Of a stretch of DNA of 64,000 nt, positions 16,779-25,395 are shown one piece after another; position 1 is the stretch's first letter, and each line of letters opens with the position of its first letter. A program made the position numbers and the translations under genes. The stretch spans positions 52,761-116,760 of the forward strand of contig NZ_MIES01000038.1 in assembly GCF_003054965.1 (NCBI RefSeq), in the 5' to 3' direction. This DNA comes from Saccharospirillum sp. MSK14-1. GTDB taxonomy: Bacteria > Pseudomonadota > Gammaproteobacteria > Pseudomonadales > Natronospirillaceae. The notes beneath the pieces were generated by a model. It was given only the letters and a program-made list of their open reading frames with translations. It was not told the DNA's origin and made no database searches.

Positions 16779-17837
16779 TCAATACGGCGATTCATCCTCG
16801 GCGTTAAAATCGCGCATAAAGATGTCCCAGAAGGTCATGAACAAGGCGGCGACCAATGGCCCGATCACAAAGCCATTAATACCCATCAAGGCGATGCCGC
16901 CTAACGTGGAAAACAGCACGATGTAGTCGGGCAGTTTGGTGTCGCGTCCCACCAGAATGGGGCGCAAAATATTATCCGCCAGACCAATCACCACCATGCC
17001 GTATGCCACCAGCACTATGCCGGAAATCCAGGAACCACTGGCAATCAGGTAAATCGCTGCCGGTCCCCAAACCAGCGCCGCACCCACAGCGGGAATCAGC
17101 GACAGTACGGCCATCAGCACGCCCCAAAGCACCACCGCCGGAATGCCTAAAATGGCAAAGATGATGCTGCCCAGCGCGCCTTGAACAATGGCGACTACGA
17201 GGTTGCCTTTAACGGTTGCTCGGGTCACTTCGGCAAACTTGTCGAACAGACGATGTTCGCGTTCATCCCCCAATGGCAGAGCGCGGATAAAGAGTTCAAT
17301 GAGTGTGTGACCATCACGCAGCAGGAAAAACGCCAGGTACAGCATCAGGCCAAGGTTCAGCACCAGACTCATGGTGTTTTGTCCCACACTCAAGGTTTCC
17401 TGCGCCAGGTATTGGCTGGCCGTCACCGCGAAATCGGACAACCGCTGGCGAATGCTGTCGGTATCAATACCGAAGTTATTGAGTATCTCCGGCACCATCG
17501 GGAAAGCCGTGCGCAACTGATCGAGAATAGCGCCCGGAGAAACATCGCCCTCTTGAATGCCCTGAAACAGATTCACAGCTTCCTTAACGACCTGCATCAC
17601 TATCAGCAATACCGGCAACACCACTATTACCACGCAACACAGCAGCGTTAACAACGCCGACAGGTTACGGCGATGACCCGTGAGCCGTAAAATACGTTCC
17701 TGCAGAGGAAAAAAAATTACGGTGATGGCGGCGGCCCAGAAAATCGCGCCCCAAAACGGTTCCAGTACGAAGAAAAAAGCCAGACTGACGAGCAGTAATA
17801 AGAGCAGAAAAAACCGGTTTTCGAGTGTTTGCCTCAT
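16779..17837 (-). CDS. AI-2E family (PerM-type) membrane protein
   Basis: The 352-residue protein has paired N-terminal helices (LLLLLVSLAFFFVLEPFWGAIFWAAAITVIFFPL), another near 60-85, a central amphipathic region and four C-terminal helices with PAVVLWGVLMAVLSLIPAVG and the family's GDxxLxPxxVG-like block (ADNILRPILVGRD). Members include the proposed AI-2 exporter TqsA and PerM permeases; function in most species is untested. AGGGAA precedes the ATG. It converges on the EamA gene with a 12-bp gap. Confidence 0.85.
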   Translation of the reverse strand: MRQTLENRFFLLLLLLVSLAFFFVLEPFWGAIFWAAAITVIFFPLQERILRLTGHRRNLSALLTLLCCVVIVVLPVLLIVMQVVKEAVNLFQGIQEGDVSPGAILDQLRTAFPMVPEILNNFGIDTDSIRQRLSDFAVTASQYLAQETLSVGQNTMSLVLNLGLMLYLAFFLLRDGHTLIELFIRALPLGDEREHRLFDKFAEVTRATVKGNLVVAIVQGALGSIIFAILGIPAVVLWGVLMAVLSLIPAVGAALVWGPAAIYLIASGSWISGIVLVAYGMVVIGLADNILRPILVGRDTKLPDYIVLFSTLGGIALMGINGFVIGPLVAALFMTFWDIFMRDFNAEDESPY

Positions 17838-17912
17838 GGCAATAAGTTCCCTGATTGCTCAGCTTGCCACCTTACTCGAAAGCCGGTTTTCATACAGCCT
17901 TCCTTTTGCGGT

Positions 17913-19541
17913 TTACACTTGAAAACGTGCTGCGCGTTGCAACAATTCGTTCGCAACCGCAGCCAGTTCCTGCGATGACATTTCAATGGCTTTGGCTTGT
18001 TCTTCGGTGCTCAAAGTCTGCTCGTTAATCTGGCCGACGTTGCCATTGATGTCCTGAATCACTGCACTTTGTTGCGTCGTGGCCGCCGCAATTTGCTGAG
18101 TCTGGTCGGATAAATCATCCAGCGCCTGACGAATCTGCCCGAACGATTCCGTCACCTCGCTCATTTGGTCGGTCGTGCGACTGGCGTAATCGCGGCTTTC
18201 TTCCATGACTCGATAGGCCTGTTCGGCACGCTGTTGCAGGTGCTCAATTTTTTCGCGAATCGCTTCGGTGGACGCCTGCGTTTTATTGGCCAGCGTGCGC
18301 ACTTCGTCGGCAACCACGGCAAATCCACGACCCTGCTCACCCGCCCGCGCCGCTTCGATGGCGGCGTTCAACGCCAAGAGGTTGGTTTGATCGGCAATGC
18401 CGGTAATGACTTCAACGATCTCATCAATGCTGCTCATTTCTTCCGCCAGCGACCGAATCACCTCGGCGGCCTCGCCCACTTCCGATACCAATCGATCGGT
18501 GACTTCACGAGTGGTGTCCAATGTCTGCTGGCCGCTTTGCGCGTGCTGGCGAACGCCAATGGCCAACTCACTGGTTTTTTCGGTATTGCGCGCTACGTCA
18601 TCGAAGGTCGCGGTCATTTCTTCGATGGCAGTGGCGATTGAATCGATGGCACTTAACTGTTCTTGAATCTGACCGCGCGTCGAACTGATCGACTGACTGA
18701 GCTCTTCACTGGTCGCATTCAGCACTTCGCTTTGATCGCGCACATCCAGAATCACGGACCGGGTTGAATCGAGCAACGAATGCAAGGATTCGGCAATCTG
18801 GTTGACCTCCCAACTGGGTTGGGTGGGCAAGCGTCGATTCAGATCAAGATCATCCGACACGCCCAGAGTAAACTGAGTCACCTTAGCCACCGGGCGGGAT
18901 ATCTGGGAGCCAATGCGCCAGGACAACAACGCCAACACCACCAGAATCACCGCGGCTCCCGCCAGCACCCAACGCCGCAGCTGGAAATAACGCGCATCAA
19001 TGTCATGGGTGTACATGCCGGTGACCAGCGTCCAGTTCCAAGGCTGATAGGCGACACCCAGACTGAGTTTAGGCTGCGGCTGTTCCTCACCGACTTTGGG
19101 CCACAGGTAGTTGAAACTGCCCCGACCATTGCCCGCTTCCACTGCCCGCTCAATACCGACCATGACGGCGGTCCCTTCGGTATCGACGATATTCCGGCCA
19201 TCGCTGCCCATCACTTCGGGAGACGGATGCTGCAAGACGCGCAGAGTTCGACTGTTGACGGTGAAGACGTATTCATCGCCGAGATACCGCAATTGGTTCA
19301 ACAATTCGATGGCGTCCGACTGCGCCTGCGCCTCGCTCATCTCGCCGGTACGGGCTTGTGCGCGCAGACCGTCGAGCAAGCTGATGGCGCTGTCTAATTG
19401 CGCTTGCATCAATTGCGTGCGGTCCTCGAGCATCTGCTCACGCACCACATTCAGCAAACTCAACACAACGATGATTAAGGCCACTAAGGCCAGACCGGTT
19501 AACAGCGACAGGCGATGAAAAATCTTCAGACGACTGAACAT
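17913..19541 (-). CDS. Methyl-accepting chemotaxis protein with periplasmic Cache domain
   Basis: This 542-residue chemoreceptor senses a periplasmic ligand and signals to CheA. It has a first membrane helix (about 13-33), a periplasmic single-Cache domain (about 35-190; [18 protein letters not shown] and [18 protein letters not shown] are typical), a second helix (about 195-215), a HAMP domain, and a signalling hairpin with the tip [20 protein letters not shown]. The ATG at 19541 ([13 protein letters not shown]) is chosen because the longer frame to 19607 has no signal-like extension. The ligand is unknown. No other chemotaxis genes are adjacent. Confidence 0.92.
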   Translation of the reverse strand: MFSRLKIFHRLSLLTGLALVALIIVVLSLLNVVREQMLEDRTQLMQAQLDSAISLLDGLRAQARTGEMSEAQAQSDAIELLNQLRYLGDEYVFTVNSRTLRVLQHPSPEVMGSDGRNIVDTEGTAVMVGIERAVEAGNGRGSFNYLWPKVGEEQPQPKLSLGVAYQPWNWTLVTGMYTHDIDARYFQLRRWVLAGAAVILVVLALLSWRIGSQISRPVAKVTQFTLGVSDDLDLNRRLPTQPSWEVNQIAESLHSLLDSTRSVILDVRDQSEVLNATSEELSQSISSTRGQIQEQLSAIDSIATAIEEMTATFDDVARNTEKTSELAIGVRQHAQSGQQTLDTTREVTDRLVSEVGEAAEVIRSLAEEMSSIDEIVEVITGIADQTNLLALNAAIEAARAGEQGRGFAVVADEVRTLANKTQASTEAIREKIEHLQQRAEQAYRVMEESRDYASRTTDQMSEVTESFGQIRQALDDLSDQTQQIAAATTQQSAVIQDINGNVGQINEQTLSTEEQAKAIEMSSQELAAVANELLQRAARFQV

Positions 19542-19691
19542 AAGGCAGGAACACTCCCCAGCAGGAGGTTGGTACAACTCGGCGTCGAAGCCGAACCCAC
19601 TCTGCAATTTATGGGTAAACGCCTGTGATGCAAGTCACAAAACTGATTTGAAGCCGCTTAAATGAGAATGAATGACTTTTGGCGGTGAAAC

Positions 19692-19726
19692 AAAAAAGCC
19701 TGCCAGGTAACTCCCTGACAGGCTTT
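19692..19726 (-). terminator. Terminator of the 147-aa unknown gene
   Basis: On the minus strand AAGCCTGTCAGG pairs with CCTGGCAGGCTT around a short loop and is followed by TTTTG, a strong intrinsic terminator just after the stop at 19749. Confidence 0.85.
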
Positions 19727-19748
19727 GGGTATTGGATGTCTGCGACGA

Positions 19749-20192
19749 TTACAGCGACGACTGTAAAAACCGCAATTCCTCAACAAAACGATCGCTGTGA
19801 ATCACTAACTGACTGAGCACATCCTGCTCGTCATCGCTCCAGTCCAGATCGGCGGCTTCATTCACTTCACTGCGCCACTGGGCTTCGGCTTCCATTAACC
19901 GCTGCACCAGCGTGGCTTCAGAATTGACCCGCGACTGAACCCAGTCACTGATCGCCTTTAATAACGCCCGTTCCTGATTACCGGCCTGGGGCAATTCACC
20001 CCGGGCACGCTCCATGGCTTCGACTCGTCCCAGCATCGCAGTGCGCGCTTCTATGGCACGTCGCAGCAGAGACTCTGTGGGTGCGGACACCACTTCCTGG
20101 TCGATCAAATCCTGATACCGCTCGATCAATTCCAGGCCATGTGCATGAATGCCCGCCAGTGCCGCCCCGTACTCATCGCGTAAGATCGACAT
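19749..20192 (-). CDS. Hypothetical helical protein, 147 aa
   Basis: I do not recognise a family. The protein looks wholly alpha-helical, charged and soluble, with Glu/Arg/Gln heptad-like spacing and three probable long helices (about 5-50, 55-90 and 95-145), the last with the acidic DLDWSDDEQDVLSQL. A very strong GAGGAGG lies five bases before the ATG and a strong terminator follows, so it is a genuine, well-expressed single gene. It is divergent from another unknown gene at 20373. Confidence 0.65.
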   Translation of the reverse strand: MSILRDEYGAALAGIHAHGLELIERYQDLIDQEVVSAPTESLLRRAIEARTAMLGRVEAMERARGELPQAGNQERALLKAISDWVQSRVNSEATLVQRLMEAEAQWRSEVNEAADLDWSDDEQDVLSQLVIHSDRFVEELRFLQSSL

Positions 20193-20311
20193 CCTGGCCT
20201 CCTCGCCTCGAACTCTGTTTCACCGGGCACAATGCCCAGTATCGCTGAGTCTCCATCATGGCGGCGCGTGCATAAAAATAAAGTCCCGGCCGAGTAAAGG
20301 CTTTCACCTGG

Positions 20312-20339
20312 TTGAAAATTAGCCAATCAGACGTATCTT
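20312..20339 (+). promoter_or_regulatory. Sigma-70 promoter of the 241-aa unknown gene
   Basis: TTGAAA (20312-20317), a 16-bp spacer and TATCTT (20334-20339) stand 34 bp before the start codon at 20373. Confidence 0.5.
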
Positions 20340-20372
20340 AGACAGCGAACGTTCGACTAGGGAGGCAAAACA

Positions 20373-21098
20373 ATGCCCATCGAACCCACTGGCAGTCTTA
20401 ACAACATCAATCCGCTGAACCGTCAGGACACGCTGAATGCGCCCCAGACGCGCGTCGCCGAGCAGACGGCCGCCACGGCGCAAACCCCGAATCAAAACGC
20501 GGTTCAACCCGATGTCCAGGTCGACACCAGCATCGACAGCCGCCGCGCAGCCATTCGCTCTCAAGTGCAGGAAGCCAATGAACTCGCGGTTTCGCAGCAA
20601 GACCGAGGCGAAGTGCTGGAGCAATTACGGGGTGAACGCGAACGTTTGGCGCAAGGCTCAGACGAGACTGAAAACCCAACCGAACAGCCGGAACGCGAGA
20701 GTCTGGTTAACGAAGATACCTTCGCCGCCCTCGATCGCATCCGCTCGCTGGCACTGGAAGATCCGTTCGGAACGGGTTCGGCTGATGCCGGACCGCTGGC
20801 GGACAATGGCTTTTTCGTGCGCAGCCGCCAGCAGGCGGTCGATACATTGGACCAGGCGATCAGCGCTCTGGAACGCCAGACCGATCTGGATACCGGCCGC
20901 TTGGAAGAGTTGCGAGAGACCTTTAATGACAATCAGGATGCCACCCTGAGCGAAGGCAACACTTCCTTCACGGATGGTGACGAAGCCAGTTCCGCCGCGG
21001 CCGAACTGGCATTGGAGATTCGGGAACAAACGCCGACCGATTTATTCGGCTTAGGTGAGGATGATCGGGAGACCGTGCTTAACGCACTGCAACCCTGA
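20373..21098 (+). CDS. Hypothetical acidic, glutamine-rich protein, 241 aa
   Basis: No family is recognised. The N-terminal 60 residues are low-complexity and disordered (Thr/Gln/Ala/Asn/Val), followed by helical, charged segments (QQDRGEVLEQLRGERERL, a DTFAALDRIRSLALEDPFG block, and RSRQQAVDTLDQAISALERQ) and an acidic tail. There is no signal peptide or membrane helix. The style, with a disordered start and coiled helices, resembles flagellar or secretion accessory proteins, but there is no flagellar context, so this is only an impression. GGGAGG lies seven bases before the ATG. Confidence 0.65.
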   Translation: MPIEPTGSLNNINPLNRQDTLNAPQTRVAEQTAATAQTPNQNAVQPDVQVDTSIDSRRAAIRSQVQEANELAVSQQDRGEVLEQLRGERERLAQGSDETENPTEQPERESLVNEDTFAALDRIRSLALEDPFGTGSADAGPLADNGFFVRSRQQAVDTLDQAISALERQTDLDTGRLEELRETFNDNQDATLSEGNTSFTDGDEASSAAAELALEIREQTPTDLFGLGEDDRETVLNALQP

Positions 21099-21112
21099 TC
21101 ATTAGTACGATA

Positions 21113-21153
21113 AACCGGGCCAGCGGCTGATGCTCATCAGCGCTGGCCCGGTT
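21113..21153. terminator. Bidirectional terminator between convergent genes
   Basis: AACCGGGCCAGCG and CGCTGGCCCGGTT bracket an inner CTGATG/CATCAG stem. It lies between the stops at 21098 (plus) and 21158 (minus), and its arms end in A/T pairs on both sides, so it can serve both genes. Confidence 0.75.
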
Positions 21154-21157
21154 TCGT

Positions 21158-23494
21158 TCAGGCGCGCAAAAACGTTTCGCGCTGTTCATTAAAGGTGGCC
21201 AGCCAATCCATCAATTCGTCGTACGGCAATGCTTTCGCCAAGCAATAGCCTTGAATGCAGTGGCAACCCATCTGTTCAAGCAGGGCAATGGACGCCGGGT
21301 TCTCAACCCCTTCTGCCAGCACGGTCAGCTTCAACTGCTGCGCCATCTCGATGGTCGAACGAACAATGCACTGATCGTCTTCATCGTCGGCCAAATTGAG
21401 AATAAACGCCTTGTCGATCTTCAGTTCGTGCACCGGCATCGACTTCAACTGCGCCAGCGATGAAAAGCCGGTGCCGAAATCATCCATCGCCAGTTCAACG
21501 CCAGCATCATAAAGCCGCTTGAGGTTTTTCAGCGCCCGTTCGGTATCGGCCATCATGGCGCTCTCGGTGACTTCGAGAATCAACTCCTCACCTTTCAAAC
21601 CGTGCTGCTCTATGCGCCCCAACAAACTGTCAACAAAGCTGTCTTTGAGAATGTCTTTGGCCGACAAATTCACACTGATGCCTAGGTCCGGGTAACCGTC
21701 CGCCTGCCAACGACGCATCTGGCGGATGGATTCATCAAACACCCAATCGGTAATCAGGGTGATATCGCCCGATTGCTCAGCCAGCGGAATAAACTCATCC
21801 GGAAACATCCGACCCAGGACGGGATCGTTCCAACGAATCAGCACTTCGACTGAGCGCATGCGTTGATGCTCCAAGCTGTATTGCGGCTGGAACATCAGTT
21901 GGAAACCGCCTTCGGCGATGGCGTGTTGCAAGCGGTTGGTCACGGTAATGCGCCGCAGGTGCCGCTCATCCTGACCGTCCTGATAGGTCGCAAAACTGTG
22001 ACCGAGGTGGCGCGCTTCACTGATCGCCAAATGAGTGCGACGCATCAGATCTTCGTAGTCGCTCGCCTGCTGCGGGCAGAACACCATACCCAGACGCGCT
22101 TCCACTTTGATCTCCAGACTGTCGTGACGGAAGGCATCGTCAAACAACGCCAGATATCGCTCGGCTTCGGCCGTCGCGCCGGTCTCCGTCAGACCGTCGA
22201 TCAGCAACAGAAATTCATCGGTACTGATGCGCCCCACGCGGTCCAGTTCGCCATTGCGATCGGCTAACCGGCTGGCCACTTGCGGCAGCACCGCGTCCAT
22301 CACCGACAAACCATACACATCGCTGAGGTCATCAAAGTTGCTCAACTGCAGCAGAATGACGCCGAAGGGAGCTTCTGGCTGATCACTCAGGCGTTCACTC
22401 AATACGCGTCCCAGTTCATCGCGGTTGGGCAGCCCCGTCAGCAGGTCATGCTGCGCCTGATAGAGAATATGGCGTTCGCGCTCTTGAATGGCGGTCTGCA
22501 TGTTGTCGAGCGTATCGCCCAACACCGCAAACTCGTTATTGCCCTGTAACGCCACCGGCTGGGTGTAGTTACCGCGAGCAATACGCCGGGCAGCCACGAC
22601 CAACGCATTGATCGGTCGGCTGATACCACCGGCAATTAAAGCAGTTGCCAGCGCCGCCAGCAGCAGAGCGATGGCAGCGATGGCAAGTATCTGGTTGCGC
22701 AAACTGTCGTAGGCAGCCAGCGCTTCTTGCAGCGACACCGACAACAACATGCCCAACTGCTGACCGTCACGGTCTTTCAGTACGCCTTGGCGGCTTAGCC
22801 AGCCGCTTTCGCTGAAGCGATCGGTCGCCTGGCCCAGTACGTCACTGAAATCACCCGACAGGGAATCCAGCGGCAGGTCGGCATCCAAGGTGGTGAATGC
22901 TTGAACCGATGCCTCGCCACCGCGGAACAGCAGGGTAATGTTGGTGCCGGTAATGCCCCGGAAACGTTCCAGCAGCGCCTCATCCATGATGAAGCCCATG
23001 CCCACCCAGGCAATTAATTGCGGCGCTTGCACCGGCACCATGACCAATTGATAAGGCGCGCCGTCCGCTAAAGTGAGCACGCTGAAGGCTTGCTGGCGCC
23101 GACCGATGGACTCGCGCAGCTCGGCCAGTTCCGCATCAATGTTGTGGGTGCTGATCAACACTTCGCCGGCCGGGTCCATCAGCACAATCATGTCAGCCCC
23201 AATGCGATCGCCGTGATTGGCCAGTACGCTGAGGATGGTGCCTTCTTCATTGGTGGCGATGGCTTGTTTAAAGCCAAAATCTTCCGCCAGCAGCGTGGTG
23301 CGGTCGGTCAGTTGGCGGCTGTTGTCGACCAGCAAGGTATCGAAGACGCGTTCGGCCACCGCCAGCTCGCGGTTAGCACCGGCACGGGCGTTATCGTCGG
23401 TGGCTCGTAGTACCGCCCACAAGGTGGCGGCGAGTGTCAGCCCCAGCAGGCTGAGAAAGATCAGTAACAGGCGGGTACGAAAACTAATTGCCAT
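21158..23494 (-). CDS. Membrane GGDEF-EAL protein, probable c-di-GMP phosphodiesterase
   Basis: This 778-residue protein has a membrane helix (about 9-30), a periplasmic sensor region (about 35-285), a second helix, a HAMP segment, a GGDEF domain and an EAL domain. The cyclase motif is degenerate (GRISTDEFLLL in place of GGDEF), so synthesis is unlikely. The EAL half keeps EVLIRW, VNLSAKD, LEVTESA and DDFGTGFSSL with the following KIDKAF, so c-di-GMP hydrolysis is likely. The ATG at 23494 has AAAGG ten bases upstream and overlaps the stop of the cupredoxin gene by 11 bp, so the two are coupled. Confidence 0.88.
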   Translation of the reverse strand: MAISFRTRLLLIFLSLLGLTLAATLWAVLRATDDNARAGANRELAVAERVFDTLLVDNSRQLTDRTTLLAEDFGFKQAIATNEEGTILSVLANHGDRIGADMIVLMDPAGEVLISTHNIDAELAELRESIGRRQQAFSVLTLADGAPYQLVMVPVQAPQLIAWVGMGFIMDEALLERFRGITGTNITLLFRGGEASVQAFTTLDADLPLDSLSGDFSDVLGQATDRFSESGWLSRQGVLKDRDGQQLGMLLSVSLQEALAAYDSLRNQILAIAAIALLLAALATALIAGGISRPINALVVAARRIARGNYTQPVALQGNNEFAVLGDTLDNMQTAIQERERHILYQAQHDLLTGLPNRDELGRVLSERLSDQPEAPFGVILLQLSNFDDLSDVYGLSVMDAVLPQVASRLADRNGELDRVGRISTDEFLLLIDGLTETGATAEAERYLALFDDAFRHDSLEIKVEARLGMVFCPQQASDYEDLMRRTHLAISEARHLGHSFATYQDGQDERHLRRITVTNRLQHAIAEGGFQLMFQPQYSLEHQRMRSVEVLIRWNDPVLGRMFPDEFIPLAEQSGDITLITDWVFDESIRQMRRWQADGYPDLGISVNLSAKDILKDSFVDSLLGRIEQHGLKGEELILEVTESAMMADTERALKNLKRLYDAGVELAMDDFGTGFSSLAQLKSMPVHELKIDKAFILNLADDEDDQCIVRSTIEMAQQLKLTVLAEGVENPASIALLEQMGCHCIQGYCLAKALPYDELMDWLATFNEQRETFLRA

Positions 23495-24167
23495 CAGACT
23501 GATACCTTTGCAGGCGGTCGTACAGGTTCGACGGCGACTGCGCTGGATCATCAACACTCAGTTCAAAAGGTAACTGGATTTCCAGACGGTCTGCGTCGGC
23601 ATCGGCAAGATCAGTAATGGCAAGCTGGAATGGCACTTCCATATCCGGGTGCCAGATCACCAGGTAAGGCGATTGTTCAGCGTTGAAAGCGGGCAGCGTC
23701 ACAGCGCCACTGGCGTCGGTCTGTCCATATAACGAGCCCTCAACCACATAGATATAGCCACGCATGGAATCGTGAATGTTACAGCCCAGCGCCACCAAAC
23801 CGGCCTGATCAAATTCGACCGGCGGAGCGTCATTGCCTTTATAGAGCTGCAACTCAAATGTTTTGGCTTCGGAGAAGGAGTAGACATGATGGCGCGTTTC
23901 GTCGCTGTTGGGGAAACGCACTTTGGTACCGGCGCGGATCACCGCAATTTCCGGTACAAAGGCAATATCGACCTGATCGACTATCGCTTCGTCGGGCAAC
24001 GGCGGTACTGCAACAGCGGCAGCGCCTTTGAGTTCGACCACGGCGTCACCCACATCCTGACCGCCTTGATCGGTCAGATGCAACGTTGGCAGCGTGGCTG
24101 CCATTAGCGAGACCGGGCCCAGCAACGCTGCCATCAACGTCACACCGGTCAACCATCCCTTGTTCAT
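23484..24167 (-). CDS. Exported cupredoxin-like (plastocyanin/methylamine-utilisation-like) protein
   Basis: The 227-residue precursor has a signal peptide (MNKGWLTGVTLMAALLGPVS, cleavage near LMAA) and a beta-sandwich domain of the plastocyanin type. A type-1 copper site is suggested by the His of SDETRHHVYSF and the C-x2-H-x3-M cluster in ALGCNIHDSMRGYIYV. A C-terminal carboxypeptidase-regulatory-like segment (DASGAVTLPAF) follows. Such proteins are often labelled methylamine utilisation protein without proof. Its stop overlaps the start of the EAL protein, so a periplasmic copper or redox sensor feeding c-di-GMP turnover is a plausible inference. Confidence 0.75.
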   Translation of the reverse strand: MNKGWLTGVTLMAALLGPVSLMAATLPTLHLTDQGGQDVGDAVVELKGAAAVAVPPLPDEAIVDQVDIAFVPEIAVIRAGTKVRFPNSDETRHHVYSFSEAKTFELQLYKGNDAPPVEFDQAGLVALGCNIHDSMRGYIYVVEGSLYGQTDASGAVTLPAFNAEQSPYLVIWHPDMEVPFQLAITDLADADADRLEIQLPFELSVDDPAQSPSNLYDRLQRYQSDGN

Positions 24168-24199
24168 TGACTTCACCCTATAGATTAACTGCGGATAAA

Positions 24200-24228
24200 G
24201 ATCACTATAACCGAGAATCATAGTGATC
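24200..24228. repeat. Perfect 9-bp inverted repeat upstream of the cupredoxin gene
   Basis: GATCACTAT (24200-24208) and ATAGTGATC (24220-24228) are exact inverse complements around 11 bases. It lies 33 bp upstream of the cupredoxin ATG and 68 bp after the araC stop. It may be an operator, or the terminator of the araC gene (the minus strand continues TTTATCC). Confidence 0.55.
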
Positions 24229-24295
24229 GCGCGAGGGGGCCGCTGAACTAATCACACAAGGCTCCCTTAGGATGATAAGACGACGCCCAAGCCCC

Positions 24296-25189
24296 TCACC
24301 GACGCAATGAAACCTTTATCGGTGTTTTACCGCGGATGGCAATGGATTCGCGGTACTGGCGGGGTGTCATGCCTTTGATCTTGAGGAAATGCCGATTGAA
24401 GTTGGCGACGTTGGCAAAGCCCGCTTCAAAACAGATGTTGGTGATCGGCTTAGCGCTGACTTCCAGCTGTTCACACGCCCGGCTGATGCGTAACCGGGTC
24501 ACGAAATCGATAAACCGATAACCGGTCGCCTTCTTAAACCAGCGGGAGAAAAACGACGGCGTCAGATTCAACTGACTGGCCACTTCGTCGAGCGTCAATT
24601 CGCGTGTGCAGTGCGCAATGATGTAGCTCACCGCGGTATTAACCCGCTCTTCGGTCTGGGTGTCGGATTCGTTTTCGTAGGAGCGGCTCGACAGCAGTTG
24701 ATAGTCCCCGCTTTCGGCCAGACAGGTCATGATCTCCAGAAAGCGCAGCACCCGCGCCATGCCTCGCAGCCCGGCGATTTCGGTAAAATCATCAATCACC
24801 AGCGCGCTGGCTTCTGGGGAGAACTCAATGCCGTAACGCGAATCGGCCAGCATCGACTGCAAACTGCGCATTTCCGGCAGACATTCGGCCAAGGCCTGAA
24901 TGCGCTGGTCCGAAAAATTGATCACCCGGTCGCGAATGCCTTTCTCGAAATGCCCCAGCGACACCCAGTTATGTGGCAGATAAGGGCCGCATAAAAATAT
25001 CGTTCCGGGCCGGAATGGGCCGACGTAATCGCCAATAAAGGCGTTGCCCTCAGTGCTTTGAATCAGGTGAAGTTCGTATTCGTCGTGGTAATGCCAGCGC
25101 ACCAGCGAGCTATCAGCGCCATGCGCCAGATAGCGAAAGCTGCGATCAGCCTCGTAGACGGCTTCATAGCTCGGTTTCACAACACTCAT
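24296..25189 (-). CDS. AraC-family regulator, MtlR-like (copy 1)
   Basis: AraC/XylS-type activator of 297 residues. The N-terminal cupin ligand domain includes YLAHGADSSLVRWHYHDEYE and GPFRPGTIFLCGPYLPHNW. The C-terminal double helix-turn-helix includes LTLDEVASQLNLTPSFFSRWFKKATG and FANVANFNRHFLKIKGMTPRQYR. It is strikingly similar, over both domains, to the regulator at 32393 on the other side of the mannitol genes, so the pair look like duplicates. It is transcribed away from the chemoreceptor at 25396. Mannitol-type control is inferred from family likeness and context. Confidence 0.85.
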   Translation of the reverse strand: MSVVKPSYEAVYEADRSFRYLAHGADSSLVRWHYHDEYELHLIQSTEGNAFIGDYVGPFRPGTIFLCGPYLPHNWVSLGHFEKGIRDRVINFSDQRIQALAECLPEMRSLQSMLADSRYGIEFSPEASALVIDDFTEIAGLRGMARVLRFLEIMTCLAESGDYQLLSSRSYENESDTQTEERVNTAVSYIIAHCTRELTLDEVASQLNLTPSFFSRWFKKATGYRFIDFVTRLRISRACEQLEVSAKPITNICFEAGFANVANFNRHFLKIKGMTPRQYRESIAIRGKTPIKVSLRR

Positions 25190-25395
25190 GCGGCAGTTAC
25201 CCCGTCGGATTAGGATTCAGAAAAGACGACGTGACCTGCGGCAGTGTACCGCATGGCCCGGGGCGACACAGTAAAATGTCAAAATAGTATCGATATTGAA
25301 CGATAGCCTATTGGTTCACTTAGCACACACGCCGTTAACTGAGTAACACAACAAGAATGAATGGCGCAGACCGTTAAGCCGCCCAAGGCCGTCAC

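Noticed and set aside
20270..20300. FliA-type flagellar promoter (TAAAG...GCCGAGTAA) before the 241-residue unknown gene
   Set aside because: The two elements are far too close; the sigma-70 promoter at 20312-20339 is better placed.
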